Assembly: GCF_900496995.4 (NCBI RefSeq)
Contig: NC_044027.1
Coordinates: 15,710,743 to 15,774,742 of the forward strand
Direction: 5' to 3'
DNA: 64,000 nucleotides
DNA from: Aquila chrysaetos chrysaetos
Taxonomy: Eukaryota; Chordata; Aves; Accipitriformes; Accipitridae
Below, in pieces: positions 52,801 through 64,000 of this stretch. Numbering within the stretch: position 1 is the first letter of the stretch; each line of letters starts with the position of its first letter. A program made the position numbers and the translations under genes. Under the pieces are notes generated by a model that saw only the letters and a list, made by a program, of their open reading frames with translations, had not been told where the DNA came from and did no database searches.

Positions 52801-54970
52801 TGCTGTAATATGTAGAAGCTCAGCCAAACTTCAGTGTAGTTAAAGCACTACTCTGCAAAAGCAGGTTGCTTTGGGAGGAGGGAGGAATGAGCAGGGCAGA
52901 AGGAGAAGGCTGGCTGACAAAGGAGTAACTTAAAGCCTCAGAGTTAAATGTCACTCAGCAATTACATGATTAAAAGGTGCAACATATGATAGTCTTTTGT
53001 TTTACAACTTTTTGGACACTAATATTCTATGCTGACTTCACTGCAGAGAAAATATTGGTACACTAAACTGCATTTTTTTTTTTAATACTGAGGAGCAAAA
53101 GAAGAAGGGGGAGAGGGAAGTATATTTTAAAAAATCCAGCAGGGAGGAGCCAGATCGCTGCGGTTATCAAGAACAATACATCGTATTTTAACTTACATGG
53201 TTCGATATTTGAAAATACATGAGAGATGAAGGAGGTTGATTTCCCATCTGGGAGAATGCTCAGTGTCTAATCCAGAGAGCTGCTGAGTCGTGCTAGCTAG
53301 TCAGACCAACAACTTCAGTTTATTACACAAGGAATGGGGGAATTTACCATTTCTGCTGTTTTACAAAGCACTTCCCCCCAGCTGACAGGCCACAGGATTT
53401 GATGAAACGGATTCTCTTGATTTGAAGAGGCCTATCAGTCAAGTTACTCCTGTCCTCAGTCAAAAACAGGCACATTCTTCAGCAATGAAATCCCCAACCC
53501 ATATACAGAAGTACATGTGTTGCTGAAGAAATTAGGTACTATCGGATAAATATCACAAACATGTGCACTAACTTGTGGTTAGACCCTGAAATCTATTGAA
53601 TAAAGAAGAACCTGGGTAAATATGCTATTTCTGTAGCTCAGTGATGAAGACTGCAAACCTCTATGCATCCTCAATCAGGTATATTGTCACCCACCTGAGG
53701 AACACCGTGGTAAATCTCGACCACCTGTTTAATTTAGAGCTTTACATTTCCAAGTGTTGTACAAACACCAACTAAATTACTTTCAAGATATCCTATTATG
53801 TAAAGCTTATAATCTGGTCCATGCCTTTCCTCGCACCCATTCCCTCCAGGATTGGGCTTTGGAAAGCAGTCTCTGCAGAGTGCCCTCACTGATGCCCTGG
53901 TACGTGCCTCTCCTCCTCATGTGCTCCACCCTACAGCGCAGAGCATGAAATCCCTCTCCAAATCTGCCCACTCCAGAGAGACAAGAGGGTGTCCTTGTCT
54001 GTCAGAAGCAAAACTCTGTGCAAAACCACACCAGTTTTAAGAAAGGTTTTGTTAGATAGGGGCAGCCAACAGCTGGTGCTCAGGATAACTCTTCAAAACA
54101 TGCCAGCTTCACTTTGACATTCCAGTTATGAACCATCTCCCAGGCAAGCGCCACAACATTAAACTAAGAAAATCCATCTCTGCTCTCCTGTTGGAATTGT
54201 TCTGTTTTGTATAAAGAGTTACATCAAACCAGAAAAGCAGAATATCTTTGCAGTCCAATGCAGATATTCACTGGGGCAGCAAGACACTTATATTCAGTGA
54301 ATATTTACTTTTTTCTAAAGCGCAGAGCAAACCTAAGAAGCCCCAGAAAGAAGGAGCTGAACGTCCCATTCCCATGACAGTTCTCAGAGTAGCAGGCTAG
54401 GGGTTGTCCAGGTAGAGGAACAGGTGGGAAAAAAAATCTTGCGATACTAAAGAAAAAAGATTTCTCATATAGCTTGACCCTGATGTTAAAAAGGTAGTAT
54501 GCCAAAAAAAGAATTATTTTAAATAATTTCCTTTATTCAGAACTACTATATATTGTTAGTTTGTCCCTAGCCAACCTTGGGTTAAGTAATGCAAAACTTT
54601 GGCTTAAGACATTAGTTTAATAGGTAGTCTCCGAAATAAGGGATAATGACACCAGTTACACAGCAGGAAAACTTGCCATTAACCCACTGTGTGGTTGAGT
54701 AAAATGGGAATTGGATTGCCTGTTCTAGAAAATAGAAAGGTTAAATTGACTGGGAGATAAAGTTGATCCTAAACTCACCTAAGTGGGCAGTGCCTAGGAT
54801 CTGAAATCTGACTAGCCAGATAATCATCTGGACAGTTATACGCACAGTTGAAAGCCAACATGCGATCTTGGTAGGCTTTCAATTATACCACTTCTGGATT
54901 AAACACATCTGCGATTTGGTAAAATCCATTAAATACATTTATGACACAAAGCACCCGGGATAACAACAAA

Positions 54971-54986
54971 CTGTGTGTGTGTGTGT
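54971..54986 (+). repeat. (TG)n microsatellite
   Basis: About eight TG units. Confidence 0.8.
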
Positions 54987-57914
54987 CCCCATGTAGGCTA
55001 ACTAAATGACTTCATGCGCTGGTCCCTGAAACAGTGAGCTGCATCAATGTGGGCCTTATATGGGGAAAAAGCAGAGGTGAGACACAGGCCCAGGAAGCAC
55101 TTTCTGCCAACGACTGCTAACAGGAAACATCAGAACTTGGCAATGCAAAGAAATCAGAGGCACTGCAGCAAATATTTTCTTTGTTGCTTTTGAAGTGCCC
55201 TGGATACAATCAATCATACCAAAAAAACCTCCTGTATTTTGGTTCAGTGTGGAAAGGGCTATTTGCATTTCAATATGTTCAACTTATCCTGCCAATAAAA
55301 ACATGGAATCATGAAGAAGAGATCAGGCCACTGGAGTGAAAAACAAGAGATGACATCCTGCAGACCTTTCAGATAAAACAGCTCCTTGCTTGTAACATTT
55401 CTGTTGACGTCCCAATATTTCTGAATGATTGGGTTTTCAAATGAGATCAGTCAGCATGCAAATGAGGAAACAGGATCAAGACATCTCCCATATCTGATTG
55501 GATAGAGAAATTATCAAAAGACCCTTTTTTCATATCAAATTTCCATCACAAAAGGTCAAACTTTCAACTTCCATTACTTTTGCTAACTGCATTTCACTGT
55601 GCCTGCCAGCTCATTGCTACTGCTGTTTTCAGAGGAACAGAGAAGTAACAAATGATTACATCTTCTCCCACATCTGTCATACAGGATGGACAAACATTTT
55701 CTAATCTTATTCTATTTTTCTCTACAGCCCGCAAAATCCTTGCAGCCAAAACATCACTTCTAACCTGATTAGCTATTCCTAGGTTGTTTTTATTTTTCTT
55801 ACAGGTTCTCTTCGTATTTTCTAGCCTACAGACTGACAAGAGCACCAGCTGTGTTGCCAGAATGTCTTGTTCTACAATTTGGCCATTTAAAATACTTTTT
55901 GATGTCTGCTTTTCTAAAATATATTTCCTTGTGCTGTCTGGCTGGACTGACGCCTAAATACTCAAGTAATGGATGTTCCAGAAAAACAAAAGACAAAGAA
56001 AAAGCATCATTTCCCCTGAAATCCTCACATAGTTACATTTTCCTTTGCAGTTCATCCCTGACAACAAATGCTGCCTGGCCTTCTGTAAATTTTGATCCAC
56101 TCCTCTAGCGAACATCTGATCACGGCCTGAAACCCCAAGGCTTTGCCCTGCCTGCTCAAAACACTCAGCTCATGCAAATTCAGAGGACTTGCACCCTTGT
56201 GTCCAAACAGAGGAGTAGCTCAGCACCCTGAGGTCTCATCCGCTGCTTTTCTAGGTTTAAAGCTGAATTTTGGAGCAGCAGAGATAGCAAGTGGGGCAAG
56301 CACAAGAAGATGAAGACATTAGTAAAAAGTGCAGGACTCAATGTATTTGTTGCTACTGGTCCCATAAAAATTTTCGCTCAACATTATTATCATTGCAGCG
56401 TATATAACCCATCAGATTAGTACCTAGAGATTTCTACTCTTCTGATTTCTCTGTTCTTCTTATTACTCAACAACTAAATGTTTCACAAAGCCATTTCCTA
56501 CAGAAATATTTATGTTCCCAAATGTTTATTGGCCCCTCTATCATGATCAAGCTTTTATGAGCACTCTATACAGAACTCTGAATTAAATACATAATTCCTG
56601 ATCTATCAGATCTTGGCTCGATGCTGTGTTTGTCTATTTTATACAGCAAGGCACTGTAGTGAACTACAGAACACCTTACAGAAAAACTAATTTATACAGT
56701 AAAGATATTTCTATCCAACACTGACTGTGTGGGTTAGTGATTACAGAAAGCTAATGAGGACCAGGAAGATGTCGGGTTTAAATTCCAGCAAAGGCACTTA
56801 TTCATTGCGTTAGGTTTCCTGAACAACCTTTTTAGGTAATTTCTATACAACTACGGCCATTAGGCTCTGCACCATCGTGTCCTGGAAGGAGACGGAAGAT
56901 GCTCCTTGTAAATGTTACACAAATGCTTCTCCCTCACTTGCTCCACGTCACACAGGTGTCCACAGCTACCCAGAGTAATTTGCCCTCAATTCGGTGGTAA
57001 CTGATTGGACTCTCTATTCTTGCTGGCAGCTGCGAGTCATAACCAGTGAACAGAGCAGACTGTTAGCCAGCTCCAGGAGGTATTCTCCCAGATTACTTCC
57101 TTCATCTTTGATTTTTCATTTTTCTTCTCTTGTCCTTTTGACCAAAAGTGCCTGTGGTGATTTGTGAATGTCTGTACGTATCTAGTAAACTAAAATTTTG
57201 GCCTCTTTACCACATGACATCAAGGCAATGTTCTTGGCTCCTTTGTACCCAACAAATGCCAGTCACAGAATGCAGAGACTTTGTGCATCTAAGTTCTCCA
57301 ACAGCAAAATAATGGTGATTGTATTTTATCTATAGGTCTCTACTCTTCACATTATTACTATTGAAACACCAATCATCAGGCCACCTAAATGGATAAAAAG
57401 TCATTCTCTGAAAGGTTAAAACTTGTAGTGTTCTCTTTTTTCCTGGGACAAGTCTGGTCAAAGGTTGTTCCACAATGAACTGGGTAGCTTAGTCACTGGG
57501 TAAGGTCTGGAGCACATGATTTAATAATGGGCTCTTCAATGTAGCTGAAAAAATCTAAAAAGATCTGCTGACTGGAAGCTGTATTTGACATTCAGATACA
57601 TTCAGAATCTGAGGTGTGGGTTTCTAACGACAAGTAACTGCGTAGCAAGTTACTCAGCCTTGGATTGATTGCACAGGCAGCTTTTAAACAGAGTGATTTT
57701 TTTCATCTAAAAGATACTATAGTTCAAACAAGACTCCGTCTTTACGATGTGTTTGGAATTAACCAGACAGAACCTGACATCTAATCAAAAAGAAAAAGAT
57801 GGATTTTTATTCTTAGAACTGTTTTAAAGAAAAAAGATTCCTGTTCTTTAAAAGGCCCAACAACTTTGCATAACTGTTTGTACCTAGAAATAAATTGAAG
57901 GTAAGGGCACTCAC

Positions 57915-57954
57915 CTTCACTCACAGTTTGTACATACCGGAAAAATGTGAAAAG
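57915..57954 (-). CDS. AK8: Weak candidate upstream AK8 exon
   Basis: 40 nt, acceptor ACATTCAG|, strong donor GTGAAG|GTGAGT, open in the frame LFTFFRYVQTVSE. Human AK8 has a YVQS segment just before its second P-loop, and RYVQT could correspond. However, the polypyrimidine tract is poor, the match is three or four residues, and I did not find the following P-loop exon between here and 43853. Confidence 0.22.
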
Positions 57955-58369
57955 CTGAATGTTTATAGTTATTTTCTCACTAATACAACATAGAATCCTG
58001 TCTAACACCATAATGAAAAAAAACCCTTTCACAAAATCAAATCCTCCATTTCTTCCAAGGGCAAAACTCCCAGATTATGTAACAATTAAGGATTTTTCAA
58101 AATATACTGTTCATACAATCACACAAACTCACCGGCACAGCCCTACTTCATGCACTATGTAAGAATTAGGCATATTTAGAAATATCAGACCTTTGCAGCA
58201 CATTTTTGCAAGGGCAAGGAGGAACCCAGAACAGGTTTTTGTGTAGGCTTCCAGTAAAAAGCTTACACTGCCATTACCATAAATCACCCCAGAATATCAG
58301 CAGTGACATAACATCTTTCATTAAAAAAATACTGCAGCTTCTTTCAGAAGGACTGCCACTTGCCATTTC

Positions 58370-58690
58370 TTTTAGGTAATCAGATAGCCGTTAATTAATA
58401 AACCTGTCAGGTGAATCGTCCTGCTCCGGTCATCATTATCCATTCGGTAACAGAATCCTGCTATCATCACTGCTATCCACCCCATAGCTTCCAGCTCAAT
58501 TAACTTAATGCTATGCAAATGAGAGGCTCTCCTCATCATTAGCTTATAGCCCACAAATGTTAATAACATAATTGGGCCTTCAACAGGGTAATTAGACACG
58601 ATTTCTTCCATTAGTCTTACAAGGCTAATTATTGTTGATAGGAGAGAGGGGATGAGTCCCAGTGCTGCATGCAAAGAGGGGCATCTGGTT
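58370..58690. promoter_or_regulatory. Candidate conserved non-coding element C
   Basis: Contains an octamer ATGCAAAT (about 58513-58520), several TAAT/ATTA words (CGTTAATTAATAAAC, GGTAATTAGACACG, GGCTAATTATTG) and no repeat signature. The 118-codon minus-strand ORF over it (58372-58728) has no domain and no splice structure, so I read it as a by-product of low-stop sequence. Confidence 0.45.
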
Positions 58691-60109
58691 AAAGCAAATA
58701 TAGACAAAACATCAACAAGGTAAAACAACAGTTGAGATCTATAGCAGGGTCAGGTAGGGGTGGGGGGAAGGAAGCATGATGAGAAACTTAGGAACCACTG
58801 GAGAAATTTGCTACAAGGTAGGAACTAAACCCAAATATTCAGCCTGAATATGGAGCTCTCCTACACTTAGCAGTAAAACAACATGATGCTTAATAAATCA
58901 GAGAAAGCTACTCCCAAGATTTTGCAGACAGCGCAATTTGGAAGCTGTACCGATTGAACTTCCTATGTTTGCAATGCAAATACACAGCCAAAGAAGGACA
59001 CAGAAGAGACATTAAGAAATTAATCTGTTCCTAGTTCTCCCGTGTCATTATGTCCAAGCTTCTCTCCTGCCATCATTGGTTTTGCTGTGTTTTATGGGAT
59101 GATTTTTCTGTGTAACAGCTACTTACTGTAAGAATTACAGAATTGGAATACAAGGAATTCTTTAATAAACACTGAACAAAATGCATTTCAGCTATTTATT
59201 AACAGAAAGTTAATAAAAACCTGGATTCGGTATAATGGACTGGCAGCAACATTTTTAACAGAAAAATGGCAGCAAGTTTTCAAGTTGAGATTATATTTTG
59301 AATGGTGGAATGGAAGCTAAGGACTTGCTCCTATGCCAGTTAATTTTATGCAGTCTCATCCATGGAGGTTAGAAATGTACAATGGAGTCAGAATTCTGTA
59401 AGGAAACCGTACTTTTAAAAGGAAAAAGTAAACTTTACAAAAATATGGCAAGTTCACCATACCCACCACTTAGCTTTGACAGTTCAGTGTTTTACTGCAA
59501 ACACTGCTAAGAAAAATATATGTCAATCTGAAGGGCCCACAGGACTCAAGGGGCTGAGAAACCATGTGATTTCTTTGTTTCTGTTTTCTTTAACTTTGGA
59601 GCACATTCACGGCCAATACAAATCCTCTGACTGCACTGCAAGTATGAGAGGAGGAACTCTTCCTATATACTTGGCCTGAAAATCAGCTTAAATTATGTTC
59701 ACGAGAGTAGCAGCATGTACTAGAAGGTTAAATGAAACAATTATTTTTTAACCTGCTCTACCTTGATCTTTGGTCAGTCATATCAAAAGAACAGACTGTC
59801 CTCTGGATCATTCACTCAGTGCTTATCAGTGGGATATCAATCAGCATTCATATCAGAACAATATTAGACTACAATTTTTTAAAAAGTAATTTTTATCATC
59901 TGAAAAGCATGATAGTGGTCTTACGGAGCTCAGAAATACAGCACATGTTAGAAAAGGATAACATTTAGAAGCCTCTGCGGGACGGATAAAAGCCTTACTC
60001 AAAATGTATTTCAAGCCTTACAAAGGACAGGGTTCTGTAATACTGAATTTTGTAAACATAATGTATTTAGGGACAGAAAATATGATCCTTACGCAGCACA
60101 AAAACACTG

Positions 60110-60500
60110 GGTGACCAGTTACACCTGAGCCAAAGGAAGTCAATTTAAGTGATGGTGATTAATACATTTATGTGACTGCAGGTGATCCAGGCCAATAGAA
60201 TTAGATCCAGTGCATCTGTCAGACATAAGGGATCATTCCTACATCTTTCCTGCAGAATAAGCTATGACAGCATTCAGCTTCGCTCTCTTAAATTGCCCTG
60301 CACTTGCTAAATTTACTTACTAGAAAATTCTGAGCAAATATCTTGTTCCAAGGCAAACAGCAGTAAATCCACTGATGTTTTAATGAAGATTACACTTTCT
60401 AATCCTCATGGCAATGACAAACTAGTCTCCATTCAATATGCAATATTACTTGACAGTTTTAATCACCCAAGCCGTATTATATTTGCTACAGACTGATGCA
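60110..60500. promoter_or_regulatory. Candidate conserved non-coding element D
   Basis: Words such as GGTGATTAATACATTTATG, TTTTAATGAAGATTACAC and CAATATGCAATATTAC cluster in a non-repeat, non-coding stretch. Weaker case than elements B and C. Confidence 0.3.
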
Positions 60501-62828
60501 CTTGTCTTCCCAGATCTTCAGCTTGCAGAATCTAAGTAAAAGAAGCGTAATGCCTATTCTGCCTGTGGTTTTCAGTATGGGCCAATTTTGCCAACCATAC
60601 TAGCTCTGAGTAATGGCTTACTCTGGGATTAGTCTCAGATCCAAAGAGACTACTAAATCAGAGCACAGCTGGCACAATCTTGTGCGAAGTTTTTACTCCA
60701 GAATTCCTGAATTCTAGTAATCATGGAGTTCAAAGGTAATGTACATTTGTAATGTAGTTCCTCCAAAACTACTGCCCCTGTGCTCTCAATATCAGACAGC
60801 AAATGCAGTAACAGCCTTTCATAAACTCAGTTTTATCCTGTACAGATGTAAGGGTGACCTTTCTACATTTACTCAGAATAATATTCAGCCAACTTTTGCT
60901 ACCACACTGCTGAAGTAAATGGTAAGAGATCAACACAATGTGAGATGCCTGACAACACTGGATAGCCCTCCTTTTCCTATCGTGCTTTCTCAGACACAAA
61001 GTGTCTTCATCCACAGTTCTCACACATGCAAAACTCTAATCAGTTTTATCTATATGTGTTCTCTTATCCAACACAAATTAAAATGCTGCCACACCATTAT
61101 ATTTAAAGTTTTCCCTCCCTCAGTTATTTTTCTAAAGTTTTTCTGGTTCCAGTTAGATCCTGAAACCAGTATCTTCCTTATAAAAAGCTCCTAAATCCTG
61201 CAAAATCAGACTTGCATGTACATGGTTCTTATTTGTGTGTGAACTACTGAGGAAATTAAGGTAAAATTTTGAAAATGACTGCTTTAGCCCATGAAGAAAT
61301 ATTCAGAATTGACAAAGCACAGGGTAATATATACCCTTCTGAGATCACTGTTATGTTCCACAAAATGCACTGATGGTGCATGATTGTGTGCAGTTACATC
61401 TTTTCCTACATAACCATCTTGGCAAAATTGTTAGTTAAAAGTGACTCTACACCAAACAGCCTCAGAGAAGAGCTGCAGGATGGCCCCTCAGGTTCAATGC
61501 TACAGCACTCAAAACAGCACCTTGAATACTGCTGGATCCCAACCCAGAACATCAGTCACAGAGAGCAAGATGAACGGAGAGCAAACTGGGAGACCTGAGG
61601 GAATCCAGGTCTGTGAGTTCAGTGAGCTCTCAGGGATGCCCTTTGGTGACCGAAATGTGTGAATAAAAATGTAAGCAGAGAGAGTGCAGAGGGGAAAAAC
61701 ACAGGTTAGATGACTTGACTACTATTTAAATGGCAACACATGGAAACACCATACCTGTTTCATTTCATTCCTTAAGCAAAAGTTGTGTCTTAGGTGAATG
61801 CCCTGAACAACCTTTGTTGATTTGCAGAGATTAGTACCATGAAGTTGTCATTGTGAATAAGGATTTTAAAAGCCTGGTTCTTCTTTCAGGCAGTTCTCAG
61901 ATCTCCTCTCAGAACAACGTATTTTCCCCTGACAAGACAGAAATGTGCAAGTTCCCAGTGCTGACCACAGGACAACCCTCATCTCAGCTTCCTGAGTAAT
62001 ATTGGAAAGCTTTAAACGCAAACATGTGAGAACTTGGCTACTAGGTTCAGTAAAAATCTTCAGTTTCTTCTAGGAACTAGAGACAATCTCAAATACTAAT
62101 ACCCCATAGTAAACAGTTTTTGTTTGTAGGGACGCAAGCCAGTCCTTTGCTCTCAAGTGACTGAGAGCATGTAAGGGCACAGGACTCTTGTGTAGCCGAC
62201 CAAATCAGGCCTTCTTGGATCTTGATTCTTTCTGAAACGTTGCCTGATTTAGCTAGCTCCTTCCAAACTGCAGAGGCAAGTATTCAAACAGAAAGCTACC
62301 TGTAATGTTGAATTTGACATCATTCAAAGTTCTTTGATTCTTTAAGATTCAAATACAACCCCATGTCACCTACTCAAAGTCACCTTGTTCAAATTGCTGC
62401 TGCTACACAGGCATCTAATTTTGGCAGCCAAAGGAGGAGCTAGGAGCTCTGCCTCGAAAGCATGGATACTTCATGGCACTTTGTGAAGAAGCACTGAAAG
62501 CATTAACATTAAGCCCAGTGGTCTCACACTTTGACTGTATCTGTTCCCATGTGGAGAAAGCAGAGATGTTGCTGGTTTGGTTTACCCTGTTTAAAACGTG
62601 CTACCATTGCCAAAGACATGAAAAGTAGCCCAGACTCTGCTGCTTTTACAGAGTTTTCTCTCTCCCTTTCCACTTAGGTATTGAGTCCAGAAAGGCAATA
62701 CTTGATACTGGTGGCATCTTCTGAGAAAAATGGTTTCAACATAAGGGCAATCAGGATAGAAGGTCTTCAGGTTTCCTAATGTCTCCTCATTTGTGAGAGA
62801 TAGCTACTGCAGAAAGATATCCCTCCTT

Positions 62829-63146
62829 TCAGCAGCAAAAAGAATGAAAGGATTGTGCATGCGGTTTTGGGTCCTTAAAAAATAAAAATAAAAATACTGA
62901 CTTAGAAGTAGAAGCTTTTCTTCTTTCTCTGCCTGGAGACTTAGGAAGCTTGCTGAGATCAGAGATCTCCTTAATTGCTGTATCCAGGATTTCACCAAAC
63001 AAACTCCAGCCATCAAAAGGAGCTTGTATGAGGTAACTTCTAAAAATAATACCTGCCTCCCACAACTGAAGCCAAATATACCTCCTATTCTTGTTGGAGC
63101 AGAATAAGCTTGTGACAGCAAATGCAGCATCCCACAGAAAGCCCAT
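62829..63146 (-). pseudogene. Possible fossil of a DIRS/LAP2alpha-type gag domain
   Basis: A 105-codon minus-strand ORF has, in order, NRRYIWLQLW, APFDGWSLFG and ILDTAIKEI. The spacing R-R-x-x-W-L-x-x-W then PF-x-G-x-x-LFG followed by an amphipathic helix is the pattern of the gag-like domain of DIRS/Gypsy-type retroelements, from which the LAP2alpha C-terminus also derives. No flanking repeat or further coding sequence is visible. The match is by eye and from memory only; a chance ORF remains possible. Confidence 0.3.
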
Positions 63147-64000
63147 AGAAGGATTTTAAAACTGCATTTGATGTTTTGCTGTTGTTGGCTCAAGATGCAT
63201 ATTAACTAATGCCTTTCCCCAGGATAGAAAGGCTCTTACGGTACCAATATAAGTCAGGCAGAATGTACAGCAGAAGTGACAATCTTTTTATTGTCTCATG
63301 CAATTTTCTATCTATTGTATTACTTAATAGCAATAGCTTCTATTCAGACTAGTGTTATAAGGGAAGAGAGAGCACAACCTACTAAGGAAGAGAGGGAGAA
63401 TGGAGAATAAGGATTCCCCACCAATGGTCAAACCTCAGAAAAATGTTAGGAGCTGCTTCCATCAGTTTTGGGTAGGGCAAAAGACTCTGTGTGTGCAGCT
63501 TTTGCACTACATGTGGAGAATTAGTTGTCACTATTAAGTAGCCCATGGACATGACTGCTTAACAGAGCCTTCACGCCAGAGCAATGTACACCTTTTTATG
63601 CACAGCTGTTACATATAAGGTAATGGGAGCTTCACTGATATATCTTGCCCATTATGGAGTGCTCAGCAATGCCTCTTGCAATAGAGGAAACAAAGGTAAA
63701 TGACTTAATTAAAATCTTGTCAATGAACAGGCTAAGTCTCAAAACACTTGCATCAGGAGATAACACAATGACTGAATTATTGCAGCTTGGAAAAAGCTAC
63801 AGGGGTAGCAACTGTGGATTAAACTGATCCCACTCACTCAGTGAAGTAGGTGAGAGGAAGATTTGTTGATTTTGCCCAGTAAGCACAATCTATAATGGAT
63901 TTTGGCTGGGAAAAAAACTTGTAATTTTTATCATTTGGCCAGGGTGTTCTGCTCCCTCGGAGCATGGCTATGCATGTACTTGATGTATAGTCAGCATAGC

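Larger units (their letters stand above)
43853..64000 (-). other. Presumed AK8 intronic sequence
   Basis: About 20 kb upstream of the penultimate AK8 exon. AK8 is a long gene with large introns in vertebrates, so this should be AK8 intron with some small exons I could not resolve. It contains enhancer-like blocks (51840-52800, 58370-58690, 60110-60500), a purine-rich tract (49019-49081), a TG microsatellite (54971-54986), an amniote-repeat-like fragment near 50860-50945, and scattered chance ORFs of 60-130 codons. No other gene is recognised with confidence. Confidence 0.55.

Noticed and set aside
53684-53715. Short exon-like segment on the minus strand (ACAG|...CTCAG|GTGGGT) reading VVEIYHGVPQ
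   Set aside because: EIYH occurs in the first AK8 kinase domain, but the flanking residues do not match and the order relative to other exons would be unsupported.
61756-61820. Open minus-strand segment with a CAAAG acceptor and CAG|GTATGG donor near 61756
   Set aside because: No similarity to AK8 and a weak acceptor. Chance splice-like signals are frequent in 20 kb of intron.

Overview
This is vertebrate nuclear DNA, almost certainly from a bird and probably from the Neoaves. The evidence is split genes with GT-AG introns, one CpG island, ancient MIR-like SINE remnants, and a 576 bp solo LTR at 14061-14636 of the ERVL-like kind common in neoavian genomes. The species cannot be named from the sequence. 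Nothing prokaryotic is present (no operon, CRISPR array or insertion sequence).

Layout. Positions 1-23825 (minus strand) hold the 5' two-thirds of DDX31, a nucleolar DEAD-box RNA helicase. Sixteen coding exons were placed at base resolution. All junctions are GT-AG, all phases agree, and together they encode about 536 residues, from the start codon through helicase motif VI. The C-terminal exons lie off the left edge. A CpG island at about 23420-24700 separates DDX31 from GTF3C4. The two start codons lie head to head with 342 bp between them, and the gap holds a perfect NRF1 palindrome. Both start codons sit inside YY1-type ATGGCGGC cores, so this is a housekeeping bidirectional promoter. GTF3C4 (plus strand, 24168-31370) is complete: five coding exons and 813 codons for the 90 kDa subunit of TFIIIC. 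A long 3' UTR is inferred to reach a triple AATAAA at 37358-37371. AK8 (minus strand) converges on GTF3C4. Its last two coding exons (43772-43852 and 40924-41170) are certain. Most of 43853-64000 reads as AK8 intron, with one weak upstream exon candidate at 57915-57954.

The gene order DDX31 - GTF3C4 - AK8 is the conserved amniote order of human 9q34, where BARHL1 lies just beyond the 3' end of DDX31. BARHL1 is therefore expected just left of this window. Several exon-free stretches (about 38930-39245, 51840-52800, 58370-58690 and 60110-60500) look like conserved developmental enhancers, rich in TAAT, ATTA and octamer words. They may belong to BARHL1 rather than to the housekeeping genes around them.

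The points most worth a second look are: the solo LTR 20 bp downstream of the 5' splice site of the DEAD-motif exon of DDX31, which adds an AATAAA in DDX31 sense; the enhancer-like blocks; a frame-preserving 48 bp cassette-exon-like sequence in AK8; an unassigned plus-strand exon-like ORF at 45022-45133; and a possible DIRS/LAP2alpha-type gag fossil near 62830-63150. I found no undescribed multi-gene system. This is an ordinary, well-conserved bird locus.
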